Of a stretch of 64,000 nt of DNA, positions 7,852-16,961 are shown in pieces; position 1 is the stretch's first letter; each line of letters opens with the position of its first letter. The stretch comes from Crocinitomicaceae bacterium (lineage in GTDB: Bacteria; Bacteroidota; Bacteroidia; Flavobacteriales_D; Crocinitomicaceae). The position numbers were made by a program, and so were the translations under genes. The stretch lies in assembly GCA_021325675.1 (NCBI GenBank), contig JAJTCM010000004.1:220043-284042 (forward strand). Direction: 5' to 3'. Under the pieces are notes generated by a model. The model saw only the letters and a program-made list of their open reading frames with translations, did not search any database and was not told where the DNA came from.

Positions 7852-8402
7852 TGTTCAAAGGCCGTCTTTTTCTCGTTTTTCTGCTTATTGCCCTGGGAGT
7901 TTTCTCCTTTTACATTTCATTCATCGGTTTCCGGGACGCCCGTTTTCCTTATTCATCTTTGCTGGTAGAAAAAAGCGCTGTTAAAAAGATTACGTTTTAC
8001 GACAAAGATCCGGAACAGGGAAAAAATCAAAAATGCATCCTCGATTTGTCGTCCGGAAAACAAATCGTTCTCTTTGAAGAAACTGATAATCCTTCCCGCG
8101 AAAAAATAAAAAATATCAGGAAAGGCGACCTGGCCGTTTGCCGCTATAAAAAAACTTTCCTGCAAAAAAAGATGATTTTCAGCCCTGCCGAGTTGTGGGT
8201 TTCCGGCAACAAAATAATCGACTACAAACTCCGCCAGCAATCCGACCTAGAATTTGCGCGAAAGCTGCTTTATTTTGCGATCCTGGTTTCGCTGGTGTCG
8301 TTTTACCTCGTTTTTGCCATTTTCTATGTGTTGCGCAAACGCAAGTCAGCCGAACATCCTAAAACCGCCCTGTGGACCGTGGGTTCGTGGTTGTTGAAGT
8401 GA
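7851..8402 (+). CDS. Uncharacterised membrane protein with two TM segments (DUF3592-like layout)
   Basis: Product of 183 residues. A TM segment near 6-26 is followed by a ~115-residue extracytoplasmic domain with alternating beta-strand character (KKITFYDKDPEQGKNQKC, then KGDLAVCRYKK), then a second TM segment near 140-163 and a short basic tail. This TM-beta-domain-TM plan is that of DUF3592-like proteins; I recognise no closer family. The ATG at 7851 overlaps the DUF4301 stop codon (TGATG), so the two are probably co-translated and may work together. A longer frame from an ATG at 7737 lies inside the DUF4301 gene and is rejected. Confidence 0.7.
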   Translation: MFKGRLFLVFLLIALGVFSFYISFIGFRDARFPYSSLLVEKSAVKKITFYDKDPEQGKNQKCILDLSSGKQIVLFEETDNPSREKIKNIRKGDLAVCRYKKTFLQKKMIFSPAELWVSGNKIIDYKLRQQSDLEFARKLLYFAILVSLVSFYLVFAIFYVLRKRKSAEHPKTALWTVGSWLLK

Positions 8403-8496
8403 TTTTAATTGTCTGAAAATTAATTATATATTCGTTGCCTAACGGTTAATCAACGTTTAATGGAAGGGTGATTCAATAGTATCACTCAACATTAAT

Positions 8497-9078
8497 TTAC
8501 CCGTGAATTGTCTCCGCTTTCCCGTAATTCTGGATCACTTCCGCTTCATAAGCCAGCCATTCCTGCCAGCGTTTGTTTACATCGATGTTACCTCCGTATT
8601 GACGTGCAAAACCGATAAAAGTTGTGTAATGCCCGGCTTCGCTTACCATCAGGTCGTGGTAAAACTGCGAAAGCTCAGGGTCTGAAATCCGCTCCGAAAG
8701 CAGTTTGAAACGCTCACAGCTGCGCGCTTCGATCATTGCCGAAAACAGCAAACGGTCAACTAAGCGCTGCTGGCGGCTTCCGCCGGGAACCATGAATTTG
8801 TAGAGCTCGTTCACATAGCTGTCCTTGCGTTCCAACCCAAGCTTAAAGCCCTTTTTCTTGATGATTTCGTGCACCATCTGGAAATGCTGCAGCTCTTCCT
8901 GTGCAAGGGCCAGCATCTCCGTTACCAGCTCTTCCAGCTCCGAATTGAGAGCGATCAGCGTAATGGCATTTGTAGCGGCTTTTTGCTCACACCACGCATG
9001 GTCCGTCAGGATTTCCTCAATATTCGATTCAACGATGTTTACCCAGCGCGGGTCGGTCGGTAATTTCAAACCAAGCAT
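8497..9078 (-). CDS. miaE: tRNA-(ms2io6A)-hydroxylase
   Basis: Product of 193 residues, full length for MiaE, a non-haem di-iron monooxygenase that hydroxylates the isopentenyl side chain of 2-methylthio-N6-isopentenyladenosine at tRNA position 37. The ferritin-like four-helix iron ligands are visible: EQKAATNAI in the second helix, EELQHFQMVH near 82-91, EARSCERF near 139-146 and SEAGHYTTF near 172. Bacteroidota members usually carry this gene without any linkage to miaA or miaB, as here. Divergent from hisS across a foldback repeat. Confidence 0.92.
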   Translation of the reverse strand: MLGLKLPTDPRWVNIVESNIEEILTDHAWCEQKAATNAITLIALNSELEELVTEMLALAQEELQHFQMVHEIIKKKGFKLGLERKDSYVNELYKFMVPGGSRQQRLVDRLLFSAMIEARSCERFKLLSERISDPELSQFYHDLMVSEAGHYTTFIGFARQYGGNIDVNKRWQEWLAYEAEVIQNYGKAETIHG

Positions 9079-9097
9079 AACTTCAGATTTTGTGCTG

Positions 9098-9105
9098 CAA
9101 AGATA
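9098..9105 (-). promoter_or_regulatory. -7 element of miaE
   Basis: TATCTTTG on the minus strand, 20 bases before the miaE start; good TAnnTTTG match. No clear TTTG box 17-20 bases further up. Confidence 0.55.
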
Positions 9106-9114
9106 GTTCTTTTT

Positions 9115-9205
9115 AGAATGGAAAATTTAGAATTCAGCATGGAAATAGTTGGATTTCGTTACTGTTTCCCGGGATTTTAATTTTCCAATCTCCATTTTCC
9201 ATTCT
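9115..9205. repeat. foldback repeat between miaE and hisS
   Basis: AGAATGGAAAAT (9115-9126) has a perfect 12-base inverted copy at 9194-9205. It would fold into a 91-base hairpin-like element lying just upstream of the hisS -7 box. A related foldback with the AGAATG core sits at 18039-18116. Confidence 0.55.
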
Positions 9206-9220
9206 TCATTTTCAAATAAC

Positions 9221-9228
9221 TATATTTG
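9221..9228 (+). promoter_or_regulatory. -7 element of hisS
   Basis: TATATTTG, 19 bases before the ATG at 9248. It argues for that start and against an in-frame ATG at 9149 upstream of it. Confidence 0.6.
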
Positions 9229-9247
9229 CACTTTAATTTTTCAGAAA

Positions 9248-10615
9248 ATGTCACAAAAACCGGCAATTCCCAAAGGAACACGCGATTTTTTGCCCGTAGA
9301 GGTGGAGAAACGCACGTATATTTTCGATACGATCAAAAACGTGTTTCGGAAATTCGGTTTTGCACCGATTGAAACGCCTTCTTTTGAGCTTTCCACGACT
9401 TTGATGGGGAAATACGGTGAAGAAGGTGACCGCCTGATCTTCCGGATTTTGAATTCCGGGGATAAAATGAAAAATGCCGATATCGAAGCTTTACAGCAGG
9501 AAAATTTACCGCGTTTTGCGAATTCACTCGCTGAAAAAGCCCTGCGCTACGATCTGACTGTGCCGTTTGCACGTTTCGTTGTGCAGCACCAGAACGATTT
9601 ATCTTTTCCTTTCAAGCGTTACCAAATTCAGCCGGTTTGGCGCGCCGATCGTCCGCAGCATGGCCGCTACCAGGAATTTTACCAGTGCGATGCCGATGTT
9701 GTCGGAAGCGATTCTTTGCTTTACGAAACGGAATTTGTACTCATTTTTGATGAAGTTTTATCCGCGCTAAAAATCCCTTCTTTCACCGTTAAGATCAATA
9801 ACCGCAAAATTTTATCAGGAATTGCGGAAATAAGCGGTCAGCAGGATAAATTGATCGATATCACCGTTGCCATTGACAAACTTGACAAAATTGGCGAAGA
9901 AAAAGTGATGGAGGAATTACTTGGAAAGGGCGTTTCTCAACAAGCGGTTGACATCATCAAGCCTTTATTTGAGCTCAAAGGTTCCAACCGGGAATGCCTT
10001 GATAAAATGCGGAGCTTTCTGCAAAACAGCGAAATTGGCCTCAAAGGAATTGAAGAGCTGGAATATGTGCTCGAAAAAGTAAATTCCATTGGCTTGAAAA
10101 ACGCGATCATTGAGTTCGACGTGACTTTGGCCCGCGGGCTGAATTATTATACCGGCGCTATCTTCGAAGTGAAAGCCAACAATGTCAAAATGGGCAGCAT
10201 CTGCGGCGGCGGGCGTTACGACGACCTGACGGGGCTTTTCGGGATGAAAGGGATGTCCGGCGTTGGGATCTCCTTTGGCGCCGACCGGATTTACGATGTC
10301 CTGAACGAGCTCGATCTTTTCCCGAAGGAAACGGAACAAGGCCTGACCCTGATGTTCGTTAATTTTGGCGAAAAAGAAGAGGAATATTGCTTTAAAGCCG
10401 TTCACGAGCTCCGTGAAGCCGGGATCGACTGTGAGTTGTACCCGACGGCGTCCAAAACGCAGAAACAAATGAAATATGCGAACGATCGCAAGGTGGTTTA
10501 CGCAGCGCTGGTGGGTGAAAATGAACTGGAAAAAGGAATTATCACATTAAAACATATGGAATCGGGCCAGCAGGAGGAAATTACCCTCGAAGCGCTCGTT
10601 CAAAAATTGAAATAA
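9248..10615 (+). CDS. hisS: Histidine--tRNA ligase
   Basis: Product of 455 residues. Class II synthetase that charges tRNA-His. It begins MSQKPAIPKGTRDFLP, the classic HisRS start; motif 2 is in PVWRADRPQHGRYQEF, the histidine-binding motif HisA is LARGLNYYTGAIFE, and GGRYDDLTG is the second His-specific stretch. The C-terminal ~90 residues form the anticodon-binding domain (ELYPTASKTQKQMKYAN). Start chosen at 9248 because it matches the family start and lies just downstream of a TATATTTG box. The next gene, a histidine ammonia-lyase, begins two bases after its stop, an unusual pairing of histidine use and breakdown. Confidence 0.96.
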   Translation: MSQKPAIPKGTRDFLPVEVEKRTYIFDTIKNVFRKFGFAPIETPSFELSTTLMGKYGEEGDRLIFRILNSGDKMKNADIEALQQENLPRFANSLAEKALRYDLTVPFARFVVQHQNDLSFPFKRYQIQPVWRADRPQHGRYQEFYQCDADVVGSDSLLYETEFVLIFDEVLSALKIPSFTVKINNRKILSGIAEISGQQDKLIDITVAIDKLDKIGEEKVMEELLGKGVSQQAVDIIKPLFELKGSNRECLDKMRSFLQNSEIGLKGIEELEYVLEKVNSIGLKNAIIEFDVTLARGLNYYTGAIFEVKANNVKMGSICGGGRYDDLTGLFGMKGMSGVGISFGADRIYDVLNELDLFPKETEQGLTLMFVNFGEKEEEYCFKAVHELREAGIDCELYPTASKTQKQMKYANDRKVVYAALVGENELEKGIITLKHMESGQQEEITLEALVQKLK

Positions 10616-10616
10616 G

Positions 10617-12098
10617 ATGTTGAAAAAAATCATTGATAACGGCTGGATGAGCCTGGCGGAACTGGATGAGGTATTAAACAACGGCTCCAGGCTCGAATTG
10701 AGCGCGGAAGCAAAGCAAAAAATTTCGGCTTGCCGGACTTACCTCGATGAGAAAGTAGCTAAAAGCGACCGTCTGATTTATGGTGTGAATACCGGTTTTG
10801 GCTCACTTTGCGATACAGCGATTTCCAGTGAAGACCTGGAGCAGCTGCAGCGTAACCTTGTGCTTTCCCATGCCTGTGGTTTGGGAGAAACCGTTCCTGC
10901 TGAGCTCGTAAAACGCATGCTTTTACTGAAAGTCATGGGCTTGTCACACGGGAACTCCGGGGTGCAGCTCGAAACGGTTGAACGCCTGATCTTTTTCTTC
11001 AACAACGATATTTTACCTGTAGTTTATCAGCAGGGAAGTCTTGGTGCTTCGGGCGATTTGGCTCCGTTAGCGCATTTGTGCCTGCCGCTTTTGGGTGAAG
11101 GCGAAGTTGTTTTTGAAGGGAAAGTTTATCCTTCCGCTGAGATTTTGAAACGCTTTAACCTCGAACCGATCCGACTGCGTTCCAAAGAAGGTTTGGCCTT
11201 GCTGAACGGAACACAGTTTATGAGCACGTACGCTTCCTGGTCGGTTTCGAAAAGCCGTCAATTGTGGAATAACTGGAATAAAATTGCCGTACTTTCACTC
11301 GAAGGCTATGACGGAAGAAAAGAACCGTTCAATGCGAATGTGAACGAAATCCGCCGCCAGAAAGGGCAGATTGAAACGGCAGAGATTTTCCGGGGGCTGA
11401 TCCAGGGAAGTGAAATTGCTTTCCGGGAAAAAGCCCATGTGCAGGACCCGTATTCTTTCCGCTGTATTCCGCAGGTTCACGGCGCAAGCAAAGATGCGAT
11501 TGATTACTGCGCCGAAATCGTCGAACGTGAAATCAACGCCGTAACGGACAACCCAACGGTTTTCCCGGAAGACGATGAAGTCGTTTCCGCAGGGAATTTT
11601 CACGGGCAGCCTTTAGCTTTGACGATGGATTTTCTCGCAATTGCAATCGCAGAAATGGGCTCAATTTCCGAACGCCGTATATACAAATTGATTTCAGGAA
11701 CACGCGGCTTGCCAGCTTTCCTGGTAGCAAATCCGGGCTTGAACTCAGGATTTATGATCCCGCAGTATACCTGCGCTTCGATTGTAAGCCAGAATAAGCA
11801 GCTTTGCACGCCTGCAAGCGTTGATACGATTGATTCATCCAACGGACAGGAAGATCACGTGAGCATGGGCGCAAATGCCGCTACGAAACTGTACCGCGTG
11901 GTGGAAAACTGCTTCAAAATCCAGGGAATCGAAATCCTGAATGCTGCACAAGCCTTTGAATTCCGACGTCCGCTGAAATCCAGCCCGGTAATTGAGAAGC
12001 TTTTCGCAGATTTCCGTCAGAAAGTTGCTTTCGTAAACGAAGACCGCTACCAGCATCCGCTCATGAAGGAAAGTGTGGATTTCGTAAAAAATTTGTAA
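10617..12098 (+). CDS. hutH: Histidine ammonia-lyase
   Basis: Product of 493 residues, usual length. It deaminates L-histidine to urocanate using the autocatalytic MIO cofactor formed from Ala144-Ser145-Gly146 (GSLGASGDLAPLAH). Further family motifs: LLNGTQFMSTYAS, QDPYSFRCIPQVHGA, GNFHGQPLA and SNGQEDHVSMGANAA. The selectivity pair in NLVLSHACG is Ser-His, as in histidine-specific enzymes rather than the His-Leu or Phe-Leu of tyrosine or phenylalanine lyases. No hutU, hutI or hutG is adjacent; it is instead tied to hisS by a 1-base gap. Function is therefore well supported by residues, the pathway context less so. Confidence 0.9.
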   Translation: MLKKIIDNGWMSLAELDEVLNNGSRLELSAEAKQKISACRTYLDEKVAKSDRLIYGVNTGFGSLCDTAISSEDLEQLQRNLVLSHACGLGETVPAELVKRMLLLKVMGLSHGNSGVQLETVERLIFFFNNDILPVVYQQGSLGASGDLAPLAHLCLPLLGEGEVVFEGKVYPSAEILKRFNLEPIRLRSKEGLALLNGTQFMSTYASWSVSKSRQLWNNWNKIAVLSLEGYDGRKEPFNANVNEIRRQKGQIETAEIFRGLIQGSEIAFREKAHVQDPYSFRCIPQVHGASKDAIDYCAEIVEREINAVTDNPTVFPEDDEVVSAGNFHGQPLALTMDFLAIAIAEMGSISERRIYKLISGTRGLPAFLVANPGLNSGFMIPQYTCASIVSQNKQLCTPASVDTIDSSNGQEDHVSMGANAATKLYRVVENCFKIQGIEILNAAQAFEFRRPLKSSPVIEKLFADFRQKVAFVNEDRYQHPLMKESVDFVKNL

Positions 12099-12108
12099 TT
12101 TGTCAACC

Positions 12109-12609
12109 ATGGAACAACACACTGAACAGAAGAAAAGGCCGGTTTTCCTGACCGTATTGGCAATTCTTAGCTTTATTACGATCGGCCTGGGGCTCCTGGG
12201 GGCTTTATTTGGCTTTCTCGCAGGCCCGCTTACCGCCGACCAGATGGAACAAATACTAGCCCAATCAGCTGAGCAGGTGGAGCAGTTTAACAGCTCAGGC
12301 TTGGGAAGCTTCGCAGAAACATACGAACAGATCATTCGCTTGCAGCAATACATCAACAATAATTTTTACCTGCACAACCTTGTATCACTTGCTGGTTTGG
12401 TGCTTGGCCTCATTGGTGTTATTTTTATGCTGAAAGGAAACCGCTCGGGTTTTCACCTCTACATTATGTACAACCTGGTGAACTTACTGCTCGTTTATGT
12501 AAGTGTTCCCGTGGATGAGGTGCCAAGCTTCATGATGGTTGTCAACCTGGTTTTCTCAGCCCTTTTCATCTTCCTCTACAGCAGGAACCTGCATTGGATG
12601 AAAGCGTAA
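12109..12609 (+). CDS. Small four-TM membrane protein, unknown
   Basis: Product of 166 residues beginning MEQHTEQKKRP. Four hydrophobic stretches are visible: about 12-38 (LTVLAILSFITIGLGLLGAL), 88-108, 112-132 and 138-156. The loop after TM1 is acidic and Gln-rich (QMEQILAQSAEQVEQF). No motif that names a function. The ATG at 12109 is preferred over a TTG three codons earlier. It lies 10 bases after hutH and 3 bases before the deacetylase, so it is in the same transcript; a transport or envelope role is possible but not shown. Confidence 0.7.
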   Translation: MEQHTEQKKRPVFLTVLAILSFITIGLGLLGALFGFLAGPLTADQMEQILAQSAEQVEQFNSSGLGSFAETYEQIIRLQQYINNNFYLHNLVSLAGLVLGLIGVIFMLKGNRSGFHLYIMYNLVNLLLVYVSVPVDEVPSFMMVVNLVFSALFIFLYSRNLHWMKA

Positions 12610-12612
12610 ATT

Positions 12613-13641
12613 ATGGCGGGCTTTCGGGAAAAATTTATCCGCAGCAGCGCTTTTGCGGCAATGCTCCCGGTGAAAAGCTGGGTTCGGTTGACCGGTCAGC
12701 CCTTTGTCGTTCCTGTTTACCATACTGTTTCCGATCAGCCGCTCGACCACATCCGGCATCTTTACCCGGTAAAAAATACGCAGCAGTTTGAAAAAGACCT
12801 GGACTTTCTCCTGAAAAATTACCGTCCGCTGGATCTCAATGCAGCTCAGCAAATTATAGTTTCGGGCGAAAAACCGCGGGAAAACAGCTTTTTCCTGACC
12901 TTTGACGACGGACTTTCTGAATTCTGCGATATTATTGCACCAATACTTGAGCGGAAAGGCGTTCCGGCGATGTGCTTTCTCAACAGCGCTTTTGTGGATA
13001 ACAAAGACTTGTTTTTTCGCTACAAAGTTTCGTTGCTGATCCAGGTTTTTGAACAAAATCCGAAGCTGGAACAAAGCCCGGCAGTACACAGCTGGAAACA
13101 GGAAATTCAGCCTGCATCAGATTTGCGTTCTGCCTTGCTTTCCTGTAAATACGACAATAATCCGCAGCTCAATGCGTTAGCTAAAGAAATCGGGTATAGC
13201 TTTGATGATTATCTTCAAAAGGAAAAACCTTACCTGGAAAGCGCGCAAGTTGAATCGCTGATAAAGAAAGGTTTTTACTTCGGTTCACACAGCGTTGACC
13301 ACCCGGAATACCGTTTAATTGATTTCGAAATGCAAATGGAACAAACCCGTGAAAGTATGCATGCAATCCGTGATAAATTCGGACTGGACTACCGTGCTTT
13401 TGCCTTTCCGTTTACGGATTTCGGGGTTTCTACACGTTTTTTCCGGGAAGCCCGCAAGCAGGACATTTTTGATTTTTCTTTTGCCTGCGCCGGTCTCCGG
13501 GTCGAGCAGGAAGCGAGGCACTTTCAGCGCATTCCGTTTGAAATCGAAAACCTGAGCGCTGAACGGATCCTGAAATCAGAATACTTTTATTTCCTCGTGA
13601 AATCGCTTTTTAACAAACAGAAAATGCAGCGCCATGATTGA
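12613..13641 (+). CDS. Polysaccharide deacetylase family protein (CE4 NodB fold)
   Basis: Product of 342 residues. The NodB motif FFLTFDDGLSEF places the catalytic/metal Asp pair near 98-99, and SHSVDH near 225-230 supplies the two metal histidines of the second motif; RAFAFPFTDFG is a third NodB-like element. CE4 enzymes remove N- or O-acetyl groups from cell-wall or extracellular glycans. No signal peptide is evident, so it may act on a lipid-linked or cytoplasmic intermediate. It overlaps by 8 bases with a GNAT acetyltransferase; deacetylase plus acyltransferase pairs are often seen with polysaccharide or glycolipid synthesis, though the main polysaccharide locus is 8 kb away. Confidence 0.82.
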   Translation: MAGFREKFIRSSAFAAMLPVKSWVRLTGQPFVVPVYHTVSDQPLDHIRHLYPVKNTQQFEKDLDFLLKNYRPLDLNAAQQIIVSGEKPRENSFFLTFDDGLSEFCDIIAPILERKGVPAMCFLNSAFVDNKDLFFRYKVSLLIQVFEQNPKLEQSPAVHSWKQEIQPASDLRSALLSCKYDNNPQLNALAKEIGYSFDDYLQKEKPYLESAQVESLIKKGFYFGSHSVDHPEYRLIDFEMQMEQTRESMHAIRDKFGLDYRAFAFPFTDFGVSTRFFREARKQDIFDFSFACAGLRVEQEARHFQRIPFEIENLSAERILKSEYFYFLVKSLFNKQKMQRHD

Positions 13642-14731
13642 GATCAGGACTTTAAATAAGGCTGCCCTGCAGGATTTTATCGCCCGTGATGAATTTCCCG
13701 CGCTGCCTTTTATCCCAATCTCCCGGCACCGCGCTTTTTCACATATTCAAAATCCTCGGGCCGAAGCAGATCAAACACTGTTGCTGCTGGCTTACGAAGG
13801 TGAAACCCTTGTTGGTTATTTGGGCGTACTGCCGGAAAAAATCCGGATCAATGAACAGGCTCAGCCCTGTGGCTTCCTGAGTTGCCTGTGGATCGATCCT
13901 ACCCACCGGGGGAAGAAGATCGCGCAAAAACTGCTTGCGAAGGCTTTGGAAGACTGGAAAAACAAGATCCTGGTGACCGAGTTTACCTTCGAGGCGAAAA
14001 TATTATATGATAAAACGGAAATGTTCCGCGACCTTGCCGTAAAAGAGGGTACCCGGCTCTATATTTTATCTGATCTCGCAGGGATTTTACCTGTCAAAAA
14101 ACAATTTTACAGCAATATCCGCCCGCTGCTGAAGATTTTTGACGGCGGTATGAATGTTTTCCTGCGGATGAGAATTGCATTGTCAGGGAAAAGCCAAAAT
14201 CCCTTCCAGGCAACTTTATTAGCGGAGCTGAATGATGAAGTTACGGATTTTATCAGCCGGCATAATCAACAGGAATTGTTTCGCCGAAACCGGGAAGAGC
14301 TGGATTGGATGCTCGAACATCCGTGGATCATCCCGAAGGAAAAAGACGATGGATTGAGCCGGAAGTACCATTTTTCTTCCGTAGCGGATGATTTTCGCTT
14401 TTTGCCTTACAGTTTACGGAACAAAGAAGGGAAAATGGTGGCTTTCCTGCTTTTCGCCAAACGGGACGGGAACCTCAAGCTGCCTTATGCATATTTTTCT
14501 TCTTCTGATACAAAAGAAATCGCGGCATTCATTTTCAGCCTGGTCAAGGAATTACGCATCAAAACCTTTACGACGTTCAACCCGGAGCTGAGCGTTTATT
14601 TCGCCATGAACAGAGGGCTTGCGTTTCATGCCAAACAAGTGAAGAGAAAGTATATCATTTCGAAAGAGATCGGTATGCCGGCTCCCGGTTTTGAAATCCA
14701 GGACGGTGACGCAGACTGTGCGTTTACCTGA
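13634..14731 (+). CDS. GNAT family N-acetyltransferase
   Basis: Product of 365 residues, about twice the size of a single GNAT domain. The N-terminal ~150 residues hold the acetyl-CoA loop: FLSCLWIDPTHRGKKIAQKL (near 83-102), with the R/Q-x-x-G-x-G/A pattern reduced to HRGKKIA. The C-terminal ~200 residues (residues ~170-350) look like a second, degenerate GNAT fold. Substrate unknown; its start overlaps the upstream deacetylase gene by 8 bases, so the two proteins are probably made together and may remodel the same acylated amino sugar. Confidence 0.75.
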   Translation: MIEIRTLNKAALQDFIARDEFPALPFIPISRHRAFSHIQNPRAEADQTLLLLAYEGETLVGYLGVLPEKIRINEQAQPCGFLSCLWIDPTHRGKKIAQKLLAKALEDWKNKILVTEFTFEAKILYDKTEMFRDLAVKEGTRLYILSDLAGILPVKKQFYSNIRPLLKIFDGGMNVFLRMRIALSGKSQNPFQATLLAELNDEVTDFISRHNQQELFRRNREELDWMLEHPWIIPKEKDDGLSRKYHFSSVADDFRFLPYSLRNKEGKMVAFLLFAKRDGNLKLPYAYFSSSDTKEIAAFIFSLVKELRIKTFTTFNPELSVYFAMNRGLAFHAKQVKRKYIISKEIGMPAPGFEIQDGDADCAFT

Positions 14732-14901
14732 GTTCAGCTACTATAAAGGATTAGCTCGTTATATTTTTTTGCCACAAATTGTTTCTGCTCCGCGGTCACG
14801 AATTTGTTTGGGTTAGAAAAGAATTAAAATTGATAATGAGTCAACTATAAATTCGTGCTGCTAATTTTTATCCCCCAAACTTTAGAACACGGCCATAAAA
14901 A

Positions 14902-14947
14902 ATGGAGAACCATTTCTAATTCTCCATCCTCTCCCGATAGCTATCGG
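14902..14947. repeat. REP-like double palindrome
   Basis: Two adjacent symmetric parts in the 229-base gap between two convergent genes: ATGGAGAA / TTCTCCAT (14902-14909 with 14920-14927) and a 14-base perfect palindrome CCGATAGCTATCGG (14934-14947). No T-run follows either, so neither is a plain terminator. The rest of the gap holds nothing I recognise. Confidence 0.5.
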
Positions 14948-14960
14948 ATTTAATTTTCAA

Positions 14961-16868
14961 TTATTTTAACAGGTCATCCATCGTTTTTTGAGAAACGGAA
15001 TGGTAATATGGTCGTGCCTGTTTGTAAACCTGGCGTGCGAACTTGAGGTTTTCTGCATCTTTGGCCAGTGTTTTATAAATCGGTAGCAAGAACTTACGGC
15101 GGCCAACCTTATTCAGGAAAGCGCTGATGTTCGGACGCAGCTCAGTGTACCCGGCCTGGATACCTAAAACATACCATTCGGTCATGATCTCGGCGTTTCC
15201 GCAATTTTTGAAGTTCAGTTTTTCGTCCAGTTTTTTCAGCTTGTCAATGGAAATATCACGCGGCAACTTGCGGATGAAAGCCAGCCATTCCTGTGTGATG
15301 TATTTGTCACGGGTCAAGACGTCTTTTTTGCGTTTTGCATAGAAAATGTTTTTGCCGGCAGCGAAATCGTCAGCCAGTTTCTGAAGGCCTTCGAAACGCG
15401 GTGAAACAAGCTTCACACAGTTTTTCGGCATCCCTTTTCCGTAGAGCCATTCTTTCGTGTTGAACTTGATTTTGTTCGGTTTCAACAGGTTTTCCGTCAG
15501 GTATTTCTCAAACGTTTCTGTTGTTAAAGTCTTGAATTTATAGGTGTCGAAATATTTGTTGATGAAAGCGTCGAATTTCTCACGGCCAACAGTTTCTTCC
15601 AAAGTTTTCAGGAAAAATGCGCCTTTCACGTAAGCGATCTGCGTCATGCCGTCATCCGGGTCACGGCCGTCAAGCGCCAGCTTCAGGTACGTATCTTCCG
15701 GGTGCATACCGTTGCTGATCTCTTCGATTTCCATTTCCAGTTCCTGGAATTCGATCAGCGCAAGAATATCCGCCACCTCTTTCCCGTAAAGGGATTCCAT
15801 GATGCGGTTTTCAAAGTAAACTGTAAATCCTTCGTTCAGCCAGAAATCGTCCCATGTTGCATTGGTAACGAGGTTTCCTGACCAGGAATGCGCCAGCTCA
15901 TGAGCAATAACGGTAACAAGGCTGCGGTCTCCGGCGATCAGTGTCGGATTGGCGAAAGTCAGTCTTGGGTTTTCCATACCGCCGAACGGGAAAGAATAAG
16001 GAAGCACGATCACATCGTATTGTTCCCATTCATATTTTCCGTAAAGCTCTTCGGCAGCGCCAATCATTTTTTGCAGGTCGGCAAATTCCCAGGCAACTTT
16101 CCCGATCATGGAAGGCTCAGTGTAAACCCCGGAATTTTTGCCCAGCTTGCGATAGCTCAGGTCGCCAACCGCCAAAGCGATAAGATAGACCGGGATCGGC
16201 TGCTTCATTTCGAAGTGGTATTCGCCTTTTTCGTTCTTTTTAGTCGGATTTTTGGCGCTCATCAGTGCCATCAGCTCTTTTGGGACTTTAACATCAGCTG
16301 AATACGTGATCCTGTTCGAAGGGCTGTCCTGCGTCGGGATCCAGGTACGTGTCAGGATCGCTTGTCCCTGTGTATACAAATACGGGTGCTTCTTGCCATT
16401 TGTCAGGATAGGATCGAGCCAGTCCAGGGCATTGGATTCGGAAGTCGTTTTGTAGTAAATGTTGATAAAAGTCGTGTTGGAATCTACTTTTACGCTTAAA
16501 GGCGCACCGAGGATCGGGTCTTCCTTGCCGATTACGTAATCTGCGTTGGCTTCGTTCCCTTCTTTCCCGATAGTCACGCGGTTGATCTCAAGTCCTTTGA
16601 TGTCAAAAATCGCTGTATCAGTGCCGTTGTTCACCATTTCATGGCGGGCAATCCCGTAGATGGATTTGGTAGTAAAATCTACTTCGAGGTCAAGATGAAT
16701 ATGTTTTGTGCGGATTTCGTCCAGGTTGGCGTAGCTGTGGGCATCACGCACCGGCTGGCTGATAATTACTTTTTTGGATTCGTCTTCGTTTTCAGTAATT
16801 TCCTGGCTGTCGCAGGAGGAAAGAGCAATGCTAAGAGTCAGGCAAAAAAACAGATATAACTTATTCAT
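14961..16868 (-). CDS. M1 family metallopeptidase lipoprotein, leukotriene A4 hydrolase-like
   Basis: Product of 635 residues. The N-terminus MNKLYLFFCLTLSIALSSCD carries a lipobox ending at Cys19, so it is a lipoprotein facing the periplasm. The gluzincin site HELAH (323-327) with the third zinc ligand in NEGFT about 18 residues on, and the aminopeptidase exopeptidase motif GGMEN (near 300), are intact. The C-terminal ~190 residues form the helical domain of the LTA4-hydrolase/aminopeptidase B branch. It trims N-terminal residues of peptides, probably for peptide use or envelope turnover. Monocistronic with a strong promoter at 16888-16917. Confidence 0.92.
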   Translation of the reverse strand: MNKLYLFFCLTLSIALSSCDSQEITENEDESKKVIISQPVRDAHSYANLDEIRTKHIHLDLEVDFTTKSIYGIARHEMVNNGTDTAIFDIKGLEINRVTIGKEGNEANADYVIGKEDPILGAPLSVKVDSNTTFINIYYKTTSESNALDWLDPILTNGKKHPYLYTQGQAILTRTWIPTQDSPSNRITYSADVKVPKELMALMSAKNPTKKNEKGEYHFEMKQPIPVYLIALAVGDLSYRKLGKNSGVYTEPSMIGKVAWEFADLQKMIGAAEELYGKYEWEQYDVIVLPYSFPFGGMENPRLTFANPTLIAGDRSLVTVIAHELAHSWSGNLVTNATWDDFWLNEGFTVYFENRIMESLYGKEVADILALIEFQELEMEIEEISNGMHPEDTYLKLALDGRDPDDGMTQIAYVKGAFFLKTLEETVGREKFDAFINKYFDTYKFKTLTTETFEKYLTENLLKPNKIKFNTKEWLYGKGMPKNCVKLVSPRFEGLQKLADDFAAGKNIFYAKRKKDVLTRDKYITQEWLAFIRKLPRDISIDKLKKLDEKLNFKNCGNAEIMTEWYVLGIQAGYTELRPNISAFLNKVGRRKFLLPIYKTLAKDAENLKFARQVYKQARPYYHSVSQKTMDDLLK

Positions 16869-16887
16869 TTCTTGATTTAAAGAAGCG

Positions 16888-16917
16888 CAAAAGTAATCTT
16901 TTTATTTATAAATCAAA
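16888..16917 (-). promoter_or_regulatory. promoter of the M1 peptidase gene
   Basis: Minus strand: TTTG (16914-16917), 18-base spacer, TACTTTTG (16888-16895); leader about 12 bases. Near-consensus Bacteroidota promoter. Confidence 0.75.
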
Positions 16918-16961
16918 AATGAATTAGATGAACGGTTGAAATCACCGTATTAAAACCAAAG

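Noticed and set aside
8403..8496. Terminator between the small membrane protein gene and miaE
   Set aside because: A GTGAT/ATCAC inverted repeat is present but too short and without a T-run on either strand.
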